Assembly (NCBI GenBank): GCA_964404745.1
Contig: CAYOLG010000022.1
Span: 19,612 to 83,611 of the forward strand
DNA from: Pelagisphaera sp964404745
GTDB lineage: Bacteria; Verrucomicrobiota; Verrucomicrobiia; Opitutales; Opitutaceae
Length of the DNA: 64,000 nt
Direction: 5' to 3'
The notes below the pieces were generated by a model. The model ran no database searches. It was given only the letters and a program-made list of their open reading frames with translations, and was not told where the DNA came from. Position numbers and translations under genes: made by a program. Shown here one piece after another: positions 8,408 through 18,161 of the stretch (the first letter of the stretch is position 1; each line of letters opens with the position of its first letter).

Positions 8408-9529
8408 TCACCGAGAGGTCGACACAGCTTCGAAGGACCCATCCAACCTCTTAGCTATGTAGCCTTTCAACTCTAAAAGCAAAAGAGCCGATGACACTTC
8501 TGATGCCGGACTGTCGATTTTTCTACCAATTCGATCGGCATCCAAAATCTCTCCACCGGAGAACAATTTAAGCACTCTAGATTCATCGGGACTCAGGTCA
8601 TTGATATCGCTCCCTCGTTCTGGAGTTCCCAATCCATCAAGGCGAGGCAACTGGCACTCGTAGGCCAATTCATTCAGAAGATCGTCCACGCTCGATAGCA
8701 ATAGCGCCCCATCCCTTATCAAACGATTGCATCCTCGGCTTGTCTTCTGGTCAATCCTGCCAGGCACGGCGCACACCAGCCTCCCTTGCTCTCCAGCGAA
8801 TTTCGCGGTTATCATAGAACCTCCTCTCAGATCGGACTCCACGACCACCACCGCCTTCGATAAGCCGCTAACCAATCGATTTCGCATCGGGAACGTCTGC
8901 TTGTCCGCCCGACGTCCAAATGGAAATTCCGAAATAACCGCGCACCGATCGCCAATTTCACGATACAAATCGATATTTTCAGGAGGATAGATAATGTCGA
9001 TCCCACAGCCCATCACCGCCACCGTTAGGCCCATTTCGCTCTCCAAGGCTCCCTTATGAGCATGGGTATCGATTCCCCTAGCCAATCCACTCGCGACGCA
9101 AATACCGGACTGCGAAAGTTCGCGGGAAATCCCTCTGGCAACGGACTGCCCATACAGGGTAGTCCTGCGGCTTCCCACAATCGCCACGCAAGTAGCCCTA
9201 AAGTCATATCCCCCTAACGCATACAATCCAATCGGCGGATCATGTATCTCTCTCAGGGCCCTAGGGTAGCGGCTATTGTCTCTATCGATAAACTCGACTG
9301 AATGCTTCGAGGCGTTTCGCTTTTCCGTTCCTAGATCGAAATGCCGGCTCCAACCCAAGATCGAATCCACCGCATTCCGGGTGATGCCAGGCACGGCTCG
9401 CAACGCTCGCTCGTTTGCGGAAAGGATTTCTGCCGGATCACCACCAAAGGCATCGAGCAAGCGATTCAGAGAGATCGGGCCGATTGCTTTGAGCCCGTTT
9501 AGGATCCAGTAGGCATCGCTTCTATTCAT
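8408..9529 (-). CDS. dprA: DNA processing protein DprA
   Basis: DprA loads RecA onto incoming single-stranded DNA during natural transformation. The 373-residue protein has an N-terminal helical/HhH region (LLDAFGG, VPGIT), the Rossmann core starting VAIVGSRRTTLYGQ (GSRR 119-122) with ASGLARGIDTHAHKGAL and GCGIDIIYPPEN, the GSMITAKFAGEQGR segment, and a C-terminal winged-helix of about 65 residues. Its start overlaps the nnr stop by 8 bases, so the two are probably coupled. DprA alone does not prove competence. Confidence 0.96.
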   Translation of the reverse strand: MNRSDAYWILNGLKAIGPISLNRLLDAFGGDPAEILSANERALRAVPGITRNAVDSILGWSRHFDLGTEKRNASKHSVEFIDRDNSRYPRALREIHDPPIGLYALGGYDFRATCVAIVGSRRTTLYGQSVARGISRELSQSGICVASGLARGIDTHAHKGALESEMGLTVAVMGCGIDIIYPPENIDLYREIGDRCAVISEFPFGRRADKQTFPMRNRLVSGLSKAVVVVESDLRGGSMITAKFAGEQGRLVCAVPGRIDQKTSRGCNRLIRDGALLLSSVDDLLNELAYECQLPRLDGLGTPERGSDINDLSPDESRVLKLFSGGEILDADRIGRKIDSPASEVSSALLLLELKGYIAKRLDGSFEAVSTSR

Positions 9530-11132
9530 GGCTGAAACGGGGAGGAATCAACGCTTCCGAATAGCATTCAAGCAAATCAGTTGTCTCAACGGCTACTTGG
9601 CCTTTTCGCGCCGCCAGCACATCCGCAGCTCTTCCGTGCCAATGCACCGCCTTGCAAGCGACGCCGAGGGGATCTTGGGGCGACTGAGCTAGTAATGCAG
9701 CCGTCATGCCTGCGAGCAAATCCCCAGAACCTCCTCGAGCCAGAGTCGAATTACCAGTCGTATTCAGATATAAATGATAACCATCGGATATGCGTGTCAT
9801 TGGACCTTTGAGAGCGACAACGACAGAATTGGATTTAGCGTAATCTTTAACTTGCCTATCGAGATCTCGGATACTTCCACCCAGCTGGGCAATCCTTTTG
9901 AATTCTCCTAAGTGAGGGGTAATAATACATGGCCCCTGTATTCGATACATCACTCGGGTTTGCAAAGCATCGGCATCGACCACGGTGGAGCCCGACCAGC
10001 GCTTCAGGAGTTCTATCAAAAGGGAAACCGTATCCACATCATCCCCCATCCCGGGGCCTACTAGAATCGCGCTCGCCTTGGTCTGGATTTGGTCGAATAA
10101 ATCTAATCCCCTTGAAGCTAGCCCTCCTGACCTCGTTTCCGGCCAGGGTAGCCACATCGCTTCCGGAGCCATTGGAGCCAAGTGGGCTGCGAGGCTCTCC
10201 GGAACGCAAACGGTCACCAATCCAGCCCCGCTTCGCAAGGCGGACTTAACGCTCATCATTAGGGCTCCAGGCATGCGCCTAGAGCCGGCTATTATAAACA
10301 GGTGCCCATAGGTTCGCTTCTCGACATTAGCCGGCCGCCTAGCTCTCAATCCGTCCAGCAGCGATCCCGTGGTCACTCGCAAGGGACTTTCGCGAAACCT
10401 ATCGAATAATCCGATATCCAGATACCGTATACAACCCGTTGAAAAGCCACCAGCGACTTCCGCAATCGGTTTCTTAAAAATGCCCGTGGCAAACGTCGTG
10501 TCTGCTCGAAATACGATAGTATCCGACTCATCGCCAAAACCGCTGGGCATATCGACAGCCACTCGAAAACGAATTCTCTCTGAGCTATTAACTGCGGCAA
10601 CCATCTCTTTTGCGGGTGATCGCATCGGCGGCTTAAACTGCATTCCGAGTAGTCCATCGATGCAGATATCGTAGGTTCTTTCTGCCAGAATTTCGCCAAT
10701 ACCTGATTCATCCGACTGCTCCAGCAGTTCTCGGCAATCAACTATCTGGAGTTTCTCGCTATCCAAATAGCCTTCGAGAATTTCCAAAGCTCGCTGCGTA
10801 TTCGCTTTTAACGCATTCCGAGCATCCGCCAATGCCAAGACCACCGAACTCGATCGCCCGGCGCGGGCCATTTCGGCGATAGCGAGGAGGGTATCCCCTC
10901 CATTATGGCCCTTGCCGATCAGTCCCAGTGTCTTCAATCCGATCGCTCCGTACCTGGTAAATTGATACTCCTCTAGAATCCCTCTTGCCAAGGCCCTCCC
11001 AGCCGTTTCCATGGCGCTCCAAACTTTCTCATCCGAATCGAGCAACTCCGATTCGTAAGCTTGCGCCTCTTCGCAACTCATAATCGGATGCGAATTACTA
11101 AACGCTATCGACGGTTCGACACTCGGACTCAT
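9522..11132 (-). CDS. nnr: Bifunctional NAD(P)HX epimerase/dehydratase
   Basis: This enzyme repairs hydrated NADH and NADPH. The N-terminal YjeF/epimerase domain (about 18-240) has GKGHNGGDTLL (73-80) and DMPSGFGDE. The C-terminal ADP-dependent dehydratase domain (about 265-530) has GHLFIIAGSRRMPGALMM, VGPGMG, TPHLGEFKR and GGSGDLLAGMTA. A length of 536 residues is normal for the fused form. The ATG at 11132 is used; an internal ATG 17 codons later (MSCEEAQ) is an alternative start close to the domain edge. It follows acpS by 14 bases and overlaps dprA. Confidence 0.95.
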   Translation of the reverse strand: MSPSVEPSIAFSNSHPIMSCEEAQAYESELLDSDEKVWSAMETAGRALARGILEEYQFTRYGAIGLKTLGLIGKGHNGGDTLLAIAEMARAGRSSSVVLALADARNALKANTQRALEILEGYLDSEKLQIVDCRELLEQSDESGIGEILAERTYDICIDGLLGMQFKPPMRSPAKEMVAAVNSSERIRFRVAVDMPSGFGDESDTIVFRADTTFATGIFKKPIAEVAGGFSTGCIRYLDIGLFDRFRESPLRVTTGSLLDGLRARRPANVEKRTYGHLFIIAGSRRMPGALMMSVKSALRSGAGLVTVCVPESLAAHLAPMAPEAMWLPWPETRSGGLASRGLDLFDQIQTKASAILVGPGMGDDVDTVSLLIELLKRWSGSTVVDADALQTRVMYRIQGPCIITPHLGEFKRIAQLGGSIRDLDRQVKDYAKSNSVVVALKGPMTRISDGYHLYLNTTGNSTLARGGSGDLLAGMTAALLAQSPQDPLGVACKAVHWHGRAADVLAARKGQVAVETTDLLECYSEALIPPRFSHE

Positions 11133-11146
11133 TGTTCACCCTTGGA

Positions 11147-11563
11147 TTAGGGTTGACCTATTATAGCGGCGACGGCGATGGCCGCATACTCCGAATGCGA
11201 TAAACTCAACGAGATGCGGACGCCTCCCACCCGCTCCAAAAATCGCTTTCCCTTTTCGTCTAATTCAACTTCTGGCTGGCGCCTTTCGCCGGTAACGACT
11301 CCTACGGACTTCCAATCGAAATACTCACCAATGCCTACCGTAAACGCTTTCGTAACCGCTTCTTTTGCGGCGAACCGAGCGGCCAAATGCTGGTCGGGAG
11401 TCTTCATCTTCATGCAGTACTGCAATTCCGATTCCGTATAGACGCGATCCAGGAATCGTTCGCCTTGTCGTTCCCGCAGGTCTTTGATGCGGGCGATCTC
11501 AACGATATCAGTACCGATTCCGATGAGAGGGCCGCCCGGAGGTAGGGCAAAATCAAGAGTCAT
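11147..11563 (-). CDS. acpS: Holo-[acyl-carrier-protein] synthase
   Basis: AcpS transfers phosphopantetheine from CoA to acyl carrier protein, with Mg2+. The 138-residue protein has IGIGTDIVEIARI (D19, E22) and FAAKEAVTKAF (E68), the metal-binding pair of motifs, plus SLSHSEYAAIAVA near the end. It sits between pdxJ and nnr, an arrangement in which pdxJ-acpS adjacency is common across bacteria. The spacing (19 bases to pdxJ, 14 to nnr) indicates one operon pdxJ-acpS-nnr-dprA. Confidence 0.96.
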   Translation of the reverse strand: MTLDFALPPGGPLIGIGTDIVEIARIKDLRERQGERFLDRVYTESELQYCMKMKTPDQHLAARFAAKEAVTKAFTVGIGEYFDWKSVGVVTGERRQPEVELDEKGKRFLERVGGVRISLSLSHSEYAAIAVAAIIGQP

Positions 11564-11582
11564 GGAAACCTAAGAGATCGAA

Positions 11583-12341
11583 TCAGGGCCCGATGATCAA
11601 GCTCTTCATGGTCCGAACCGCTTCTTCTAATCCAAATGTCACAGAACGGCTTATGATACTGTGTCCGATATTAAGTTCGTGTAGATTCGGAATCTCCCTC
11701 ACCTCCAAAATATTCGTATAATTGATCCCGTGTCCTGCATTGACGATCAGGCCGCATTCGTCGCCTTTCTCGACTCCTAGGACCAGTCGATCGAACTCTG
11801 CCGATCGGCTTGCCGTATAAAACGCATTAGCATAGGCTCCAGTATGCAGTTCAATGTGGCTCGCTCCTGTATCGGCTGAAGCGGCAATTTGTTCCGAGTC
11901 CGGATCGATAAACAGGCTTGTCAGAATTCCCGACCGCTTGGCGGCATCCACAATGGATTTAACACGATCCCAATTCCCCACGACATCCAACCCCCCCTCA
12001 GTCGTCACTTCCTCTCGATTCTCTGGAACTAGGCAAATCGAGTCGGGAACGATCTCCAAAGCAAAAGATAGCATCTCGTCAGTCGCGGCCATTTCCATAT
12101 TCAACCGGGTGCTGATCCGCTTTTTCAGATAGGCTACATCCGAACGCTGTATGTGTCTTTGGTCCTCTCTCGGATGGACTGTTATGCCATCTGCCCCCGC
12201 TCGTTCCGCCACAAGGGCCAGGGAAATCGGATCTGGTTCGACCAACTCGGCCAGGGAGGCATCGGCATCCCGGTAACGAGCCTGGCGAAGTGTCGCGACA
12301 TGATCAATGTTGACCCCCAATAGAATGTTTGCGTTAGACAT
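11583..12341 (-). CDS. pdxJ: Pyridoxine 5'-phosphate synthase
   Basis: PdxJ condenses 1-deoxy-D-xylulose 5-phosphate with 3-amino-2-oxopropyl phosphate in the DXP-dependent vitamin B6 pathway. The TIM-barrel protein of 252 residues has GVNIDHVATLRQARY at its start, GADGITVHPREDQRHI, LVPENREEVTTEGGLDV, SHIELHTGAYA and NAGHGINYTN, all family hallmarks. It is the first gene of the minus-strand operon continuing into acpS, and is divergent from the membrane protein gene at 12428. Confidence 0.97.
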   Translation of the reverse strand: MSNANILLGVNIDHVATLRQARYRDADASLAELVEPDPISLALVAERAGADGITVHPREDQRHIQRSDVAYLKKRISTRLNMEMAATDEMLSFALEIVPDSICLVPENREEVTTEGGLDVVGNWDRVKSIVDAAKRSGILTSLFIDPDSEQIAASADTGASHIELHTGAYANAFYTASRSAEFDRLVLGVEKGDECGLIVNAGHGINYTNILEVREIPNLHELNIGHSIISRSVTFGLEEAVRTMKSLIIGP

Positions 12342-12427
12342 GGATTATCAGATTTCTGGTCGATCGCGCGATCGCTGGAAAGACCCTGATCACTTGTCCC
12401 AAGCTAGACAATCAAAAGTATATCGGA

Positions 12428-13156
12428 ATGACACAACCCAACACCAAACGAGAGAACCTCCTTCTCAATATTATTTTCAATATTGCCGCGCCGAGCATCA
12501 CCTTTTCCAAACTGGATGATTTGCTAGCGAAGGTAGGAGCCCCCGATGTCCTAACGCCAACGCAGATTCTCATTCTGGCTATCTCCATGCCCCTGTCGTA
12601 TGGAGTCTATGACTACATACAAAGACGGAACATCAATCTATTTTCCATTCTCGGCTTCGCCAATGTGGGGCTGACCGGCGTCATCGGAATACTCGAGCTC
12701 GACGGAATCTGGGTCGCGGTAAAAGAGGCGAGTCTGCCGGGAATTTTTGGCATTCTTGTGGTGGCCAGCTCGAAAACCCAAAAGCCGCTCATCAAGACTA
12801 TTTTCTATAATCCAGAGGTTATCGATGTCATCAAGATAGATGGAATCATTTCCGGGCGCGGCGAACAGGCGGCTTTCCAAAAGCTTTTCGATCTGGCCAC
12901 CATCCTCTTCGTCGTGTCATCGGTTTTTAGCGTGGTCATGAATTTCGTTCTCGCGCGAGCAATCGTCACCAGCTCGGGAGGAACCGAGCTTTTCAACGAG
13001 CAGATGGGGCGAATGACCTGGTTATCCTACATCGTAATCGTCATTCCAGGCATGGCGATATCCATTGTCGCCATGTGGAAGCTGTATGCGGGAATCATGA
13101 AACTGACCGGCCTCAAGTTTGAAGAGCTCATCCACGCCGAGCACCACAAAAAGTGA
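12428..13156 (+). CDS. Membrane protein, VC0807-like
   Basis: This 242-residue integral membrane protein has about five or six hydrophobic segments: near 43-60 (ILILAISMPLSYGVY), 72-92 (ILGFANVGLTGVIGIL), 100-115, 155-180 and 200-225. The layout, with LSYGVYDYIQRRNINLFSILGF and a C-terminal hydrophobic pair, resembles the VC0807 family of uncharacterised inner-membrane proteins; I rate that as likely but not proven. No transport motif or catalytic residues are evident. It is a single gene between divergent pdxJ and a convergent phosphoesterase gene. Confidence 0.7.
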   Translation: MTQPNTKRENLLLNIIFNIAAPSITFSKLDDLLAKVGAPDVLTPTQILILAISMPLSYGVYDYIQRRNINLFSILGFANVGLTGVIGILELDGIWVAVKEASLPGIFGILVVASSKTQKPLIKTIFYNPEVIDVIKIDGIISGRGEQAAFQKLFDLATILFVVSSVFSVVMNFVLARAIVTSSGGTELFNEQMGRMTWLSYIVIVIPGMAISIVAMWKLYAGIMKLTGLKFEELIHAEHHKK

Positions 13157-13180
13157 CGGCGCTACTCTCGGCGCCATCCC

Positions 13181-14152
13181 TTAGCGGATATTCTTTTCGA
13201 CAAGAACTTCGCTTATCCGGAAAACCGGAACGGAACGGGGGTAGACATCCACTCTAACCGCATGCATATTTCTAGCTCCAAATACCTCTAAGCGAGTGAA
13301 GTTTTCGATATTGTCTCGGCTCGTCCCAACCCGCTTCAAAGGCTTGTCTATTCGAAATACATGGGAATCTCCATGAACAAGTAGTACCGGCCCACCATAA
13401 GCAACCGTTAACTCCCTGAGCTGAGTCAGAAAGCGGATAAATCCCGCGTTCCACCCAGATTCGCCTGAATTGCCAAAGGGGTTGGCGTGTATGAATAAAC
13501 AAAGTCCAGGCGACTTTCGAGCGATAGCTAGCTCAAAAATATCCGCTAGCCAGGCTTCATTGGCAGCATCCCGTTCCCGAAACTCGGCTACTGCCCCTGG
13601 GATCTCGTCCTGGTTGTTATTTTGGCTACCGACTAAATGGAGGGTAGCAAAAACGACTTCCTGTATAAGCCAAAGTCGATTCTCCACAAACCGATCCCAA
13701 CGATAATTATCGGACTGAATCAACATGTCGAAGGATTCGCCGCCCCCTAGGGTTGACGAACCCGCGAAGAACTGTTCCCGCAACGCGCTTAGGCGTTCCA
13801 GTGGGTCCATACCACCCGCCGCCGCCCGATGGCAATCCGTCCATTCATTATCTCCAGGCGTGTACACCAACGGGTGATCGAACTTGGAGAAGCTCTTCCA
13901 GGCTCGCTCCATAGCCTCGTCAGAGCAAGGCGAGCCTCCCGATTTCGTATCGCCAACATGAGCCGTGAAGGCAGGGCTCTGGGCGTTGATGGCCTCAATT
14001 ACATGATCGAACCGCTTCAAGTCTTCTGGGAGCTCATAGGGCATATCGCCCAAAGCGCAGAAATGAAAGACCCTTTCTTCGGCAATTGAAGGGAGTCCTC
14101 GTCCGAGGATAACAGCCCCTAGATAAATCAAACCAGACAAGCAATGCTTCAT
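13181..14152 (-). CDS. Secreted calcineurin-like phosphoesterase
   Basis: This 323-residue exported protein starts with a signal peptide (MKHCLSGLIYLGAVILGRG, cleavage near 24). Metal-binding motifs of the calcineurin-like fold appear in order: ALGDMPY, HVGDTKSGG, TPGDNEWTDC, FIHANPFG and HGDSHVF. These correspond to D-x-H-like, GD, GDN-E, H and GDSH motifs, although the first motif lacks the usual histidine. The substrate is unknown; a phosphate ester or phospholipid in the periplasm is possible. It is monocistronic, with 191 bases to gltA. Confidence 0.8.
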   Translation of the reverse strand: MKHCLSGLIYLGAVILGRGLPSIAEERVFHFCALGDMPYELPEDLKRFDHVIEAINAQSPAFTAHVGDTKSGGSPCSDEAMERAWKSFSKFDHPLVYTPGDNEWTDCHRAAAGGMDPLERLSALREQFFAGSSTLGGGESFDMLIQSDNYRWDRFVENRLWLIQEVVFATLHLVGSQNNNQDEIPGAVAEFRERDAANEAWLADIFELAIARKSPGLCLFIHANPFGNSGESGWNAGFIRFLTQLRELTVAYGGPVLLVHGDSHVFRIDKPLKRVGTSRDNIENFTRLEVFGARNMHAVRVDVYPRSVPVFRISEVLVEKNIR

Positions 14153-14343
14153 ATCTCTATACCTGTGCCCTCTCCAACAGATGCAAGTCTCGCTTTATCC
14201 AGGATGACTTCAACGTTCAAAGGTAGCTCATGCTGCGACCCTACAATGATAAATCCGATCTCGTCTACTATTTGGAAACTCCGTAAGTGGGAGATTTATA
14301 GGCCATTGCAAATTATGAATTTCGCAATCGCGCCTCGCATGAC

Positions 14344-15642
14344 CTAAGTCCGATCTCCCACAGGTATGTAATCTCTTTTGGCCTGACCTTGATAAATCTG
14401 ACGGGGTCGGTTGATTCGACCCTTCGGATTCAAGGCGATTTCACGCCAATTAGCCACCCAACCAGGCATACGTCCAATAGCGAACATGACCGTGAACATG
14501 TCAGCCGGTATTCCCAAGGCTCGGAGCACGATTCCGCTGTAGAAGTCGACATTCGGATAAAGATTGCGAGCGATGAAGTAATCGTCCGCCAAAGCCGCTT
14601 TCTCGAGATTCCTAGCTATATCCAAGCAGGGATCATTGATACCCAACTTGTTTAACAGATCGTCGCAGGCCTTGCCGATAATTTTAGCTCGCGGATCGAA
14701 GCTTTTGTAAACGCGGTGGCCAAATCCCATCAAGCGCTTGCCGCTTTTGCCGCTCTTCGCTTGCTCGATAAACCTGGAGCCATCATCACCCGATTCTCTG
14801 ATCTCTTCCAGCATCTTAATGACTGCCATGTTGGCCCCTCCATGAGCCGGCCCCCATAGAGCGCTCGAGCCAGCCGCAACGGAAGCAAAGAGATTGGCCC
14901 CTCCGGATGCGACCATCCTGACCGTGGACGTACTGCAATTCTGTTCGTGATCGGCATGCAATAAAAGCATCAAATCCAAGGCTCGGCTCACCTCCGCCAC
15001 GGGCACGTATGGCTTCCCCTCCTCCGAAAACATCATATGGAGAAAGTTATCCGCAAACGATAGTGAAGGGTCCGGCTGGTTACCCGGCAACCCTTTTGCG
15101 ATCCGATAGGACAACCCCGCAGCTGTCGCCGTCTGGGCTATCGCTGCCGCAGCGGCTTGATCAAAATTCTCCAGATCGCGGGCCCGATCATTAGTGGCAA
15201 GATCCGAGTTGTAGCAGCTCATAGCGCTGAGCAAACACCCCAAGACTCCCATCGGAGGAGCCCCGTCAGGCATGCCTTTCAGAACCTCACTCATGAGAGG
15301 CGATACCGCCGCATTTTCACGAATCCTGGCCCGAAATTGATCGAGCTCTTCTTGCGTTGGCAGGTCCCCATAAAGGATCATGTAGGAGGACTCAAGGAAA
15401 TCGGAAGACTCCGCTAACTGCTCTATGGGAATACCGCGATACCTTAATACGCCTTGCTCCCCATCGACGAAAGTGATCTCGCTTTGGCAGGAGCCTGTAT
15501 TCCCGTAACCTTCATCGTAAGAAATATGGCCCGTGCTCGAACGAAGGGTTCTGAAATCAACCGCCTTCTCGTCTTCAACCCCGTGTATAACAGGGAATTC
15601 AAATTCCTTTTCACCTAGCTTTAGAACAGCTTGCTTGCTCAT
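14344..15642 (-). CDS. gltA: Citrate synthase
   Basis: Citrate synthase condenses acetyl-CoA and oxaloacetate to enter the TCA cycle. The 432-residue protein carries the catalytic histidines in LWGPAHGGANM and GFGHRVYKSFDPRA, the aspartate in VDFYSGIVLRALGIP, and the substrate-binding stretch HADHEQNCSTSTVRM. The length and N-terminal domain (KEFEFPVIHG, SEITFVDGEQGVLRYRG) are those of the type II, hexameric Gram-negative enzyme. It stands alone between intergenic gaps of 191 and 119 bases. Confidence 0.97.
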   Translation of the reverse strand: MSKQAVLKLGEKEFEFPVIHGVEDEKAVDFRTLRSSTGHISYDEGYGNTGSCQSEITFVDGEQGVLRYRGIPIEQLAESSDFLESSYMILYGDLPTQEELDQFRARIRENAAVSPLMSEVLKGMPDGAPPMGVLGCLLSAMSCYNSDLATNDRARDLENFDQAAAAAIAQTATAAGLSYRIAKGLPGNQPDPSLSFADNFLHMMFSEEGKPYVPVAEVSRALDLMLLLHADHEQNCSTSTVRMVASGGANLFASVAAGSSALWGPAHGGANMAVIKMLEEIRESGDDGSRFIEQAKSGKSGKRLMGFGHRVYKSFDPRAKIIGKACDDLLNKLGINDPCLDIARNLEKAALADDYFIARNLYPNVDFYSGIVLRALGIPADMFTVMFAIGRMPGWVANWREIALNPKGRINRPRQIYQGQAKRDYIPVGDRT

Positions 15643-15761
15643 CGTTTTCGGGCGTAATCAAAGAGTTTCCGTTTATTAGGGCTAATCGTAAACGCTAACG
15701 ATAGCTTCTATCAGCCTTCAATGTAAAGCCCGAGAAAGCGCCAGGCTAACTATTAGCTAGG

Positions 15762-16406
15762 CTACACAGCGGTTGAGACCGGCTTATCGCAAATCGAGGC
15801 GAAGTTCGCGTAAATCTGGAGACCCTTTTTTTGGCTCTTCTCCGGGTGATACTGGCAAGCCAGAAGATTCCCACGAGCAATAGAGCTCGTAAACGTATGA
15901 CCGTACTCAGTCGTCGTCAGTATTAATGAGGGATCCTCCGGTTTCGCATAGAAGCTATGCACGAAATAAAACCGGTCCGATGAAGGATCTAAACCGTTCC
16001 AAAAAGGCGAGCCCTCTTGCTTTAGAATCGCGGTGTTCCATCCCATGTGGGGAATCTTGAAGTTGGGCTTTGAGGCAAAACGGACCACTTTGCCCGTAAA
16101 CACGCCCAATCCTCGAACGCCCCGTTCTTCGGAGAATTCGAACAGAGCCTGTAATCCGAGGCAAACGCCCATAAAGGGCCGCCCTTCACGGATCCATCCG
16201 TTGACAAAATCATCGAACTTCGCGGCTCGCAAGCCCTCGACGCAATCCTCCAAAGCCCCAACACCAGGCAGAAGCAATCCCTGGACGTCGCCCACTTCAT
16301 CTGGGGATTCCACTAGGACCGGGCTGACGCCCACCTTCAATAGCGCGTTCTCCACGCTGCGAAGATTGCCCATCCCGTAATTGATAACCGCTATACTGAC
16401 ACTCAT
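15762..16406 (-). CDS. hisH: Imidazole glycerol phosphate synthase, glutaminase HisH
   Basis: HisH feeds ammonia to HisF to make imidazole glycerol phosphate and AICAR in histidine synthesis. The 214-residue protein has INYGMGNLRSVENAL, LPGVGALEDC, the nucleophile GVCLGLQ (C82) and YHPEKS (H187, E189). The ATG at 16406 begins at the domain; in-frame ATGs at 16436 and 16451 would add 10-15 residues. It is the last gene of the his run; hisF and hisA are not in the window. Confidence 0.95.
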   Translation of the reverse strand: MSVSIAVINYGMGNLRSVENALLKVGVSPVLVESPDEVGDVQGLLLPGVGALEDCVEGLRAAKFDDFVNGWIREGRPFMGVCLGLQALFEFSEERGVRGLGVFTGKVVRFASKPNFKIPHMGWNTAILKQEGSPFWNGLDPSSDRFYFVHSFYAKPEDPSLILTTTEYGHTFTSSIARGNLLACQYHPEKSQKKGLQIYANFASICDKPVSTAV

Positions 16407-16485
16407 TTCAGGTTTTCCAATGGGTGGTAGATTCATACCTTTTAAGGGCAATTCGAGAGAATCACCCGCTCCCGACTAAACCTTT

Positions 16486-17082
16486 CTATAGCGATCCTTT
16501 CGTCGAGGGAAGTCGACCTTCCAATCGACCATCGATAGAAGTCGCGGAATCGAGGGCTCGAGCCAGACACTTGAAAATGCATTCGGCTATGTGATGCGGT
16601 TCTTCCCCATACTCCAATTCGATGTGCAAATTAGCTCCTAACGTATTCGTGAACGCGCGACAAAACTCCTTTACCAGTATGATATTGAAATCGCGAACAT
16701 AGGAGGTAGGGCTCGATACTCGGTAATCCAAATAAGGCCGATTGCCCAAATCGATCGCTACACGGCCCAAACATTCATCCATGGGCAGGATAAAGAAACC
16801 GTATCGCCGGATTCCTTTTTTGTCGCCTAACGCGTCTTTGAACAATTGTCCCAGAACGATTCCCGCATCCTCCACCGTGTGATGATAATCGACGTCTACG
16901 TCGCCCTGCGCCGAGATATCTATATCGAACAATCCATGGGCGGAGAACAGCGTTAGCATGTGGTCAAAAAAGGGTACTCCCGTATCGACCTTTGCATTAC
17001 CAACTCCATCGACATTCAAGGAGGCCTCGATTTGAGTTTCCTTGGTTTCGCGCTTAAGCGACGCTATCCGGTTTTCAGCCAT
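16486..17082 (-). CDS. hisB: Imidazoleglycerol-phosphate dehydratase
   Basis: HisB removes water from imidazole glycerol phosphate. This is the monofunctional form (198 residues), without the phosphatase domain fused in enterobacteria. Manganese-binding motifs are visible: FFDHMLTLFSAHG, DYHHTVEDAGIVLGQ and AHHI-type motif EEPHHIAECIFKCLARAL. Its start overlaps the 3' end of hisC by 19 bases, implying coupling. A separate histidinol-phosphatase must be encoded elsewhere. Confidence 0.97.
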   Translation of the reverse strand: MAENRIASLKRETKETQIEASLNVDGVGNAKVDTGVPFFDHMLTLFSAHGLFDIDISAQGDVDVDYHHTVEDAGIVLGQLFKDALGDKKGIRRYGFFILPMDECLGRVAIDLGNRPYLDYRVSSPTSYVRDFNIILVKEFCRAFTNTLGANLHIELEYGEEPHHIAECIFKCLARALDSATSIDGRLEGRLPSTKGSL

Positions 17083-18161
17083 TTTTCTATGGTTTCGCTC
17101 AATCTGAGCATTTGATCTTCATCCCCGACACTGATTCTCAGGAAACTTTCAGTCAAGGCATGACCAGGAAAATACCGCGCTAGTATTCGGTTTCCCTTAA
17201 GAAATTCGAATAAAGCCTTCGCCACTTCCGGCCCTTTCTCACCCTTTCGGTCCACCGGCTCGACAAATAGCATATTAGCCTGAGATTCGTAGACAAACCA
17301 TCCCAGCGCCCGAAACTCCTGGTAGTAAAAATCGCGAGTCCGAGTAATCTTTCCTACGATTGCTTGCAGATAGTTCTGGTCTTCAATCGCAGCTAGCGCC
17401 CCCACTTGGGAGAGCCTATTTACATTGTAGCTATCACGAACGCGATCGAGAATGTCGATAACTCCCTTTTCAGCCAATGCATACCCCACTCGCAAACCCG
17501 CCAAAGCGTAGGATTTTGAAAGCGACCTGGTAATCACCAAGTTCGGGAACTCTGAAAGAAGCTCGACAGCATTTTCTCCAGCGAAATCCGCATATGCCTC
17601 ATCGACCACAACGATCCCTTCAAACAACGAAACCAGTTGGCGAAGAACCTCATTCCCAAAACCAACCCCCGTGGGCGCATTCGGAGACGTGAAAAACAGG
17701 ATACGAGCGTTGAGTCTGGAGATCGAATCCAAAGGGATCCCCATGGAGCGATCGAACTGAAGCTCAACGATGCTAGAGTTTTGTATCCCGCACAGTACTG
17801 GATACAGAGAATAGCTGGGATTCACCAAGGCAGCCGCCTGAGCGCTTCCAGAAAACGCCCTGACGAGGATGTTGAGAATATCGTCAGACCCGTTTCCCAA
17901 CATAACGTTTTCGGCATCAAGTTCATGCAAGTCTCCAATAGCCCTCCTCAAGGAAGCGCTAACAGGGTCCGGGTAGAGCCTCAAGTCCTCGCCTGCTGCC
18001 GCTTGGATAGCCTGGATGGCCAATGGACTTGGGGGATAGGGATTCTCGTTTGTATTCAGTTTTACCCAATCGCTCCCATCCGGCTGGAAGCCCGGCACGT
18101 AGGCGGATAGCGACTGGATGTTCTCTAACGCCATCCCAACAACTGTCTTCCGTGAATTCAT
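17064..18161 (-). CDS. hisC: Histidinol-phosphate aminotransferase
   Basis: PLP-dependent fold-type I aminotransferase of 365 residues, converting imidazole acetol phosphate to histidinol phosphate. It shows KLNTNENPYPPSP, LGNGSDDILN, SPNAPTG, VVDEAYADF and the PLP lysine in TRSLSKSYALAG (K216), then RVGYAL and the C-terminal LRISVG arginine motif. The start is fixed by an ATGA overlap with the stop of hisD; a later ATG (MALENIQ) is less likely. Confidence 0.96.
   Translation of the reverse strand: MNSRKTVVGMALENIQSLSAYVPGFQPDGSDWVKLNTNENPYPPSPLAIQAIQAAAGEDLRLYPDPVSASLRRAIGDLHELDAENVMLGNGSDDILNILVRAFSGSAQAAALVNPSYSLYPVLCGIQNSSIVELQFDRSMGIPLDSISRLNARILFFTSPNAPTGVGFGNEVLRQLVSLFEGIVVVDEAYADFAGENAVELLSEFPNLVITRSLSKSYALAGLRVGYALAEKGVIDILDRVRDSYNVNRLSQVGALAAIEDQNYLQAIVGKITRTRDFYYQEFRALGWFVYESQANMLFVEPVDRKGEKGPEVAKALFEFLKGNRILARYFPGHALTESFLRISVGDEDQMLRLSETIEKWLKTG

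Noticed and set aside
13158..13175. Bidirectional terminator between convergent genes
   Set aside because: Only a 5-bp GGCGC/GCGCC stem with no T-run.
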